Shown: in pieces, positions 13,813 to 15,573 of the stretch
Numbering within the stretch: position 1 is the first letter of the stretch
Layout: the number at the start of each line of letters is the position of its first letter
Assembly (NCBI GenBank): GCA_964361075.1
Contig: CAYHZL010000075.1
Coordinates: 1-15,573 of the forward strand
Direction of reading: 5' to 3'
Source of the DNA: CAYHZL01 sp964361075
GTDB taxonomy: Bacteria > Bacteroidota > Ignavibacteria > UBA10030 > UBA8401
DNA length: 15,573 nucleotides
Notes under the pieces: generated by a model
Told to the model about the DNA's origin: nothing
The model's database searches: none
Seen by the model: only the letters and a program-made list of their open reading frames with translations
Translations under genes and position numbers: made by a program

Positions 13813-14487
13813 TTATTTTTTGTGCGTACCCTTAAAACTTGTAATCTTATTTTCAGTACCTTCAATCAGTCGCTTAATGTTTTCGCGATGAGTGAATATG
13901 ATAAGCAGCGCGATACCGGATGCAAAATAGACAAGCGTATGGTATCCTTGTATATCAACATGAAAAATATTTTCGCGAGTAATCATTGTCAGAGGAAAAG
14001 CAATGGCAGCCAAAATTGAACCGAGTGAAACATACCGCGATGCAATAAACACTGAAGCAAAAATACCAAGCGCAATCGCAAACTCAATCGGCGCAAGTCC
14101 GAGAATCATTCCCGCGCCCGTCGCTACACCTTTTCCGCCTCTAAAGCCGGCAAACATTGTCCAGATGTGTCCGAAAATTGCTACTACACCACAAATAATT
14201 TGCACAACGGTAAAATCTTCAAATGGTGTCTGGTTTTGAAATGGTAAACCGGGTTCCCAAAAAATTCTTGGAATGTAATACGACGCAACAACGCCTTTAA
14301 AGATATCGAACAATATAACAACCAATCCAATTTTCCAACCGAGCATACGCACTACATTTGTTCCGCCGGCATTGCCGCTGCCAAATTTACGAATATCCCC
14401 AGCCTTAGCCAATTTCGTTGCTATTATACTTGTTGGAATTGAGCCGACAAGATAACTTAAACAAACTACAATGGCGAGATTGTTCAT
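13813..14487 (-). CDS. plsY: Acyl-phosphate:glycerol-3-phosphate acyltransferase PlsY
   Basis: This 224-residue multi-pass inner-membrane enzyme moves an acyl group from acyl-phosphate (made by PlsX) to position 1 of glycerol-3-phosphate, the first step of phosphatidic acid synthesis. All three conserved motifs are visible: FGSGNAGGTNVVR (35-47), GHIWTMFAGFRGGKGVAT (106-123), which holds the phosphate-binding glycines, and HRENIKRLIEGTEN (200-213). Length is slightly above the roughly 200 usual, owing to the stretch near 75-92. The ATG at 14485-14487 begins just before the first membrane segment. Its neighbour gpsA supplies the substrate. The stop codon sits within the target duplication of a small mobile element, and a related inverted repeat lies upstream, so the gene is bracketed by the two. 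Confidence 0.96.
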   Translation of the reverse strand: MNNLAIVVCLSYLVGSIPTSIIATKLAKAGDIRKFGSGNAGGTNVVRMLGWKIGLVVILFDIFKGVVASYYIPRIFWEPGLPFQNQTPFEDFTVVQIICGVVAIFGHIWTMFAGFRGGKGVATGAGMILGLAPIEFAIALGIFASVFIASRYVSLGSILAAIAFPLTMITRENIFHVDIQGYHTLVYFASGIALLIIFTHRENIKRLIEGTENKITSFKGTHKK

Positions 14488-14612
14488 AGTGTTCCTTTAT
14501 ATTGGTTATGAATAAATACCGGTTGCTACAAGAAAATACACAATTCGAAAATTAAAAAGCAAGTATTACTATTGTTATTTAGTTGAACCTTAAAAAGTCT
14601 TATTTACAAAGC

Positions 14613-14687
14613 GATGCCATGAGTTTGTTTATCAAGAACGTGAAAATTTGAATTATCTCTGAATCATTGTATTACACTCATGGCATC
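14613..14687. repeat. Inverted repeat GATGCCATGAGT ... ACTCATGGCATC between plsY and ispD
   Basis: GATGCCATGAGT (14613-14624) and ACTCATGGCATC (14676-14687) are exact reverse complements 51 nt apart. Its core ATGCCATGAGT is the same as the inner arms of the element at 13698-13809, but the GTAACTACTCA ends and a target duplication are not visible here. The 230-bp gap 14488-14717 holds nothing else I can support; it probably contains the plsY leader. Confidence 0.75.
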
Positions 14688-14717
14688 ACTCGCATTTGAT
14701 AAGGGACGATTATTTAT

Positions 14718-15407
14718 TTATGGAAGAAACCGTTTCAGAAGTAATTCAGCCAACGCCAAATCATCAGGTGTTGTTATTTTGATGTTCTCGTAGCTTCCTT
14801 CAATAATGATAGGTGAAATTCCGATTTGCTCAACCAACAATGAGTCATCGGTAGCAACAATATTTTTTCTTTCTGCATGTTCGTATGCTTTCATTAAAAT
14901 TTCACGCTGAAATGTTTGCGGCGTCTGCACATTCCAAAGTGATGACCGATTGAGTGTACGTTCTACTCGTCCATCAGTAGATGCTTGCTTAATAGTATCT
15001 TTTGCACGAACTGCCACAACCGATGCACCGAAATTTTTTGCCGTTTCAATAGAGTGTTCGATAAGCCTTGTTTGAATAAACGGGCGGACTGCATCATGCA
15101 CACAAATAATTGTAGAATGTGGGTTGATGTGTTGCAATGCATTAGCAATCGAATCCTGCCGACGCTCGCCGCCTTTCACCAACGATTGAACTTTTGTGAA
15201 GTGATACTGTGCAATAAGTTTTTCGATGAGAGAAAATGATGTTGGCTGCGTTGCAATGATAATTTCATCTACTGCTGTGCATTGTTCAAAACGATCCAGT
15301 GTGTGAATAAGAATTGGTTTACCATCAAGAGAAAGAAATTGCTTGCCGATGGTGGCTCCCATCCGCTCGCCAAATCCTGCTGCCGGTATAATAACAGTGG
15401 TAAACAT
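14718..15407 (-). CDS. ispD: 2-C-methyl-D-erythritol 4-phosphate cytidylyltransferase IspD
   Basis: This 229-residue enzyme of the non-mevalonate (MEP) isoprenoid pathway joins CTP and 2-C-methylerythritol 4-phosphate to give CDP-methylerythritol and pyrophosphate. The nucleotide-binding loop PAAGFGERMGATIGKQF (8-24) holds Arg15 and Lys22. Further hallmarks are GGERRQDS (79-86), VHDAVRPF (103-110), LNRSSLW with Arg154, QTPQTF (161-166) and ENIKITTPDDL with Lys210. These match the catalytic residues Arg20, Lys27, Arg157 and Lys213 of the Escherichia coli enzyme. Length is typical. The ATG at 15405-15407 is used because PAAG normally begins within the first ten residues; a TTG at 15419 would add four. 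ispF is not adjacent. A 14-bp tandem repeat lies in the leader. Confidence 0.97.
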   Translation of the reverse strand: MFTTVIIPAAGFGERMGATIGKQFLSLDGKPILIHTLDRFEQCTAVDEIIIATQPTSFSLIEKLIAQYHFTKVQSLVKGGERRQDSIANALQHINPHSTIICVHDAVRPFIQTRLIEHSIETAKNFGASVVAVRAKDTIKQASTDGRVERTLNRSSLWNVQTPQTFQREILMKAYEHAERKNIVATDDSLLVEQIGISPIIIEGSYENIKITTPDDLALAELLLKRFLP

Positions 15408-15420
15408 GTTGAAAGACAAA

Positions 15421-15448
15421 ATATGAAGGATGAAATATGAAGGATGAA
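15421..15448. repeat. Tandem duplication of a 14-bp unit (ATATGAAGGATGAA) in the ispD leader
   Basis: Two perfect 14-bp copies lie end to end (15421-15434, 15435-15448). Each consists of the heptamers ATATGAA and GGATGAA. GGATGAA is the same unit found in the dnaG leader. The repeat begins 13 bp upstream of the ispD start codon. Bases 15449-15573 contain no recognisable gene; a weak inverted pair GTAACTCG (15473-15480) / CGAGTTAC (15523-15530) is visible. Confidence 0.75.
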
Positions 15449-15573
15449 AAAAAATTCAACCTTTCATATTTTGTAACTCGTTGTAATCTCAAATAAATCA
15501 AGAACTTAAAAATTGAAGATTTCGAGTTACTCTATTTGAAAAAAATTCGCCGAAGGCGTACTGAACGCGCTAC

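Noticed and set aside
15473..15530. A fourth MITE between GTAACTCG and CGAGTTAC
   Set aside because: It shares only GTAACT with the family ends, is just 58 bp long, and the flanks do not form an 8-bp direct repeat.

Overview
The window is a chromosomal stretch from a moderately AT-rich bacterium. Apart from a broken toxin-antitoxin pair at the left edge, every gene lies on the minus strand. Three things suggest the Bacteroidota/Chlorobiota/Ignavibacteria side of the tree: weak or absent Shine-Dalgarno sites, a TAnnTTTG-type promoter, and intergenic regions rich in hairpin repeats. No rRNA or other taxonomic marker is present, so this placement is an inference.

Layout on the + strand coordinates: (1) 1-93, right end of a mobile repeat directly upstream of a minimal nucleotidyltransferase (107-427) and a HEPN gene broken by one in-frame stop (414-809). 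(2) 810-1137, a gene-free stretch with a long palindrome, a bidirectional terminator and dispersed hairpin repeats. (3) dnaG (1138-3009), preceded by a heptamer tandem repeat. (4) A small membrane protein with HEAGH (3134-3673). (5) A probable four-gene operon read from 7725 down to 3746: two tandem ATP-grasp ligases of the D-Ala-D-Ala ligase fold, a GNAT acetyltransferase and a lysine 2,3-aminomutase. It has a promoter at 7810-7839 and a terminator at 3691-3722. (6) recG (7953-10154), overlapping by GTGA a secreted M1 metallopeptidase (10151-11827). (7) A short membrane protein (12108-12410). (8) Housekeeping genes gpsA, plsY and ispD. GpsA makes glycerol-3-phosphate and PlsY acylates it, so these two are consecutive steps of phospholipid synthesis.

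Two observations stand out. First, the ATP-grasp/ATP-grasp/GNAT/aminomutase operon looks like a pathway making an acetylated beta-amino-acid (probably beta-lysine) conjugate or small peptide. I do not recognise a characterised product. Second, the window holds a family of small non-autonomous elements. They have GTAA-starting inverted ends, and two complete copies (11837-12095 and 13698-13809) are each flanked by an exact 8-bp direct repeat, CAAAATCC and AAATTATT. A third copy is cut by the window start. GTAA ends with 8-bp duplications are the hallmark of IS66-family transposition, so these look like IS66-type MITEs. They have landed within a few bases of gene starts or stops, and the larger one has split what was probably a tightly packed operon.
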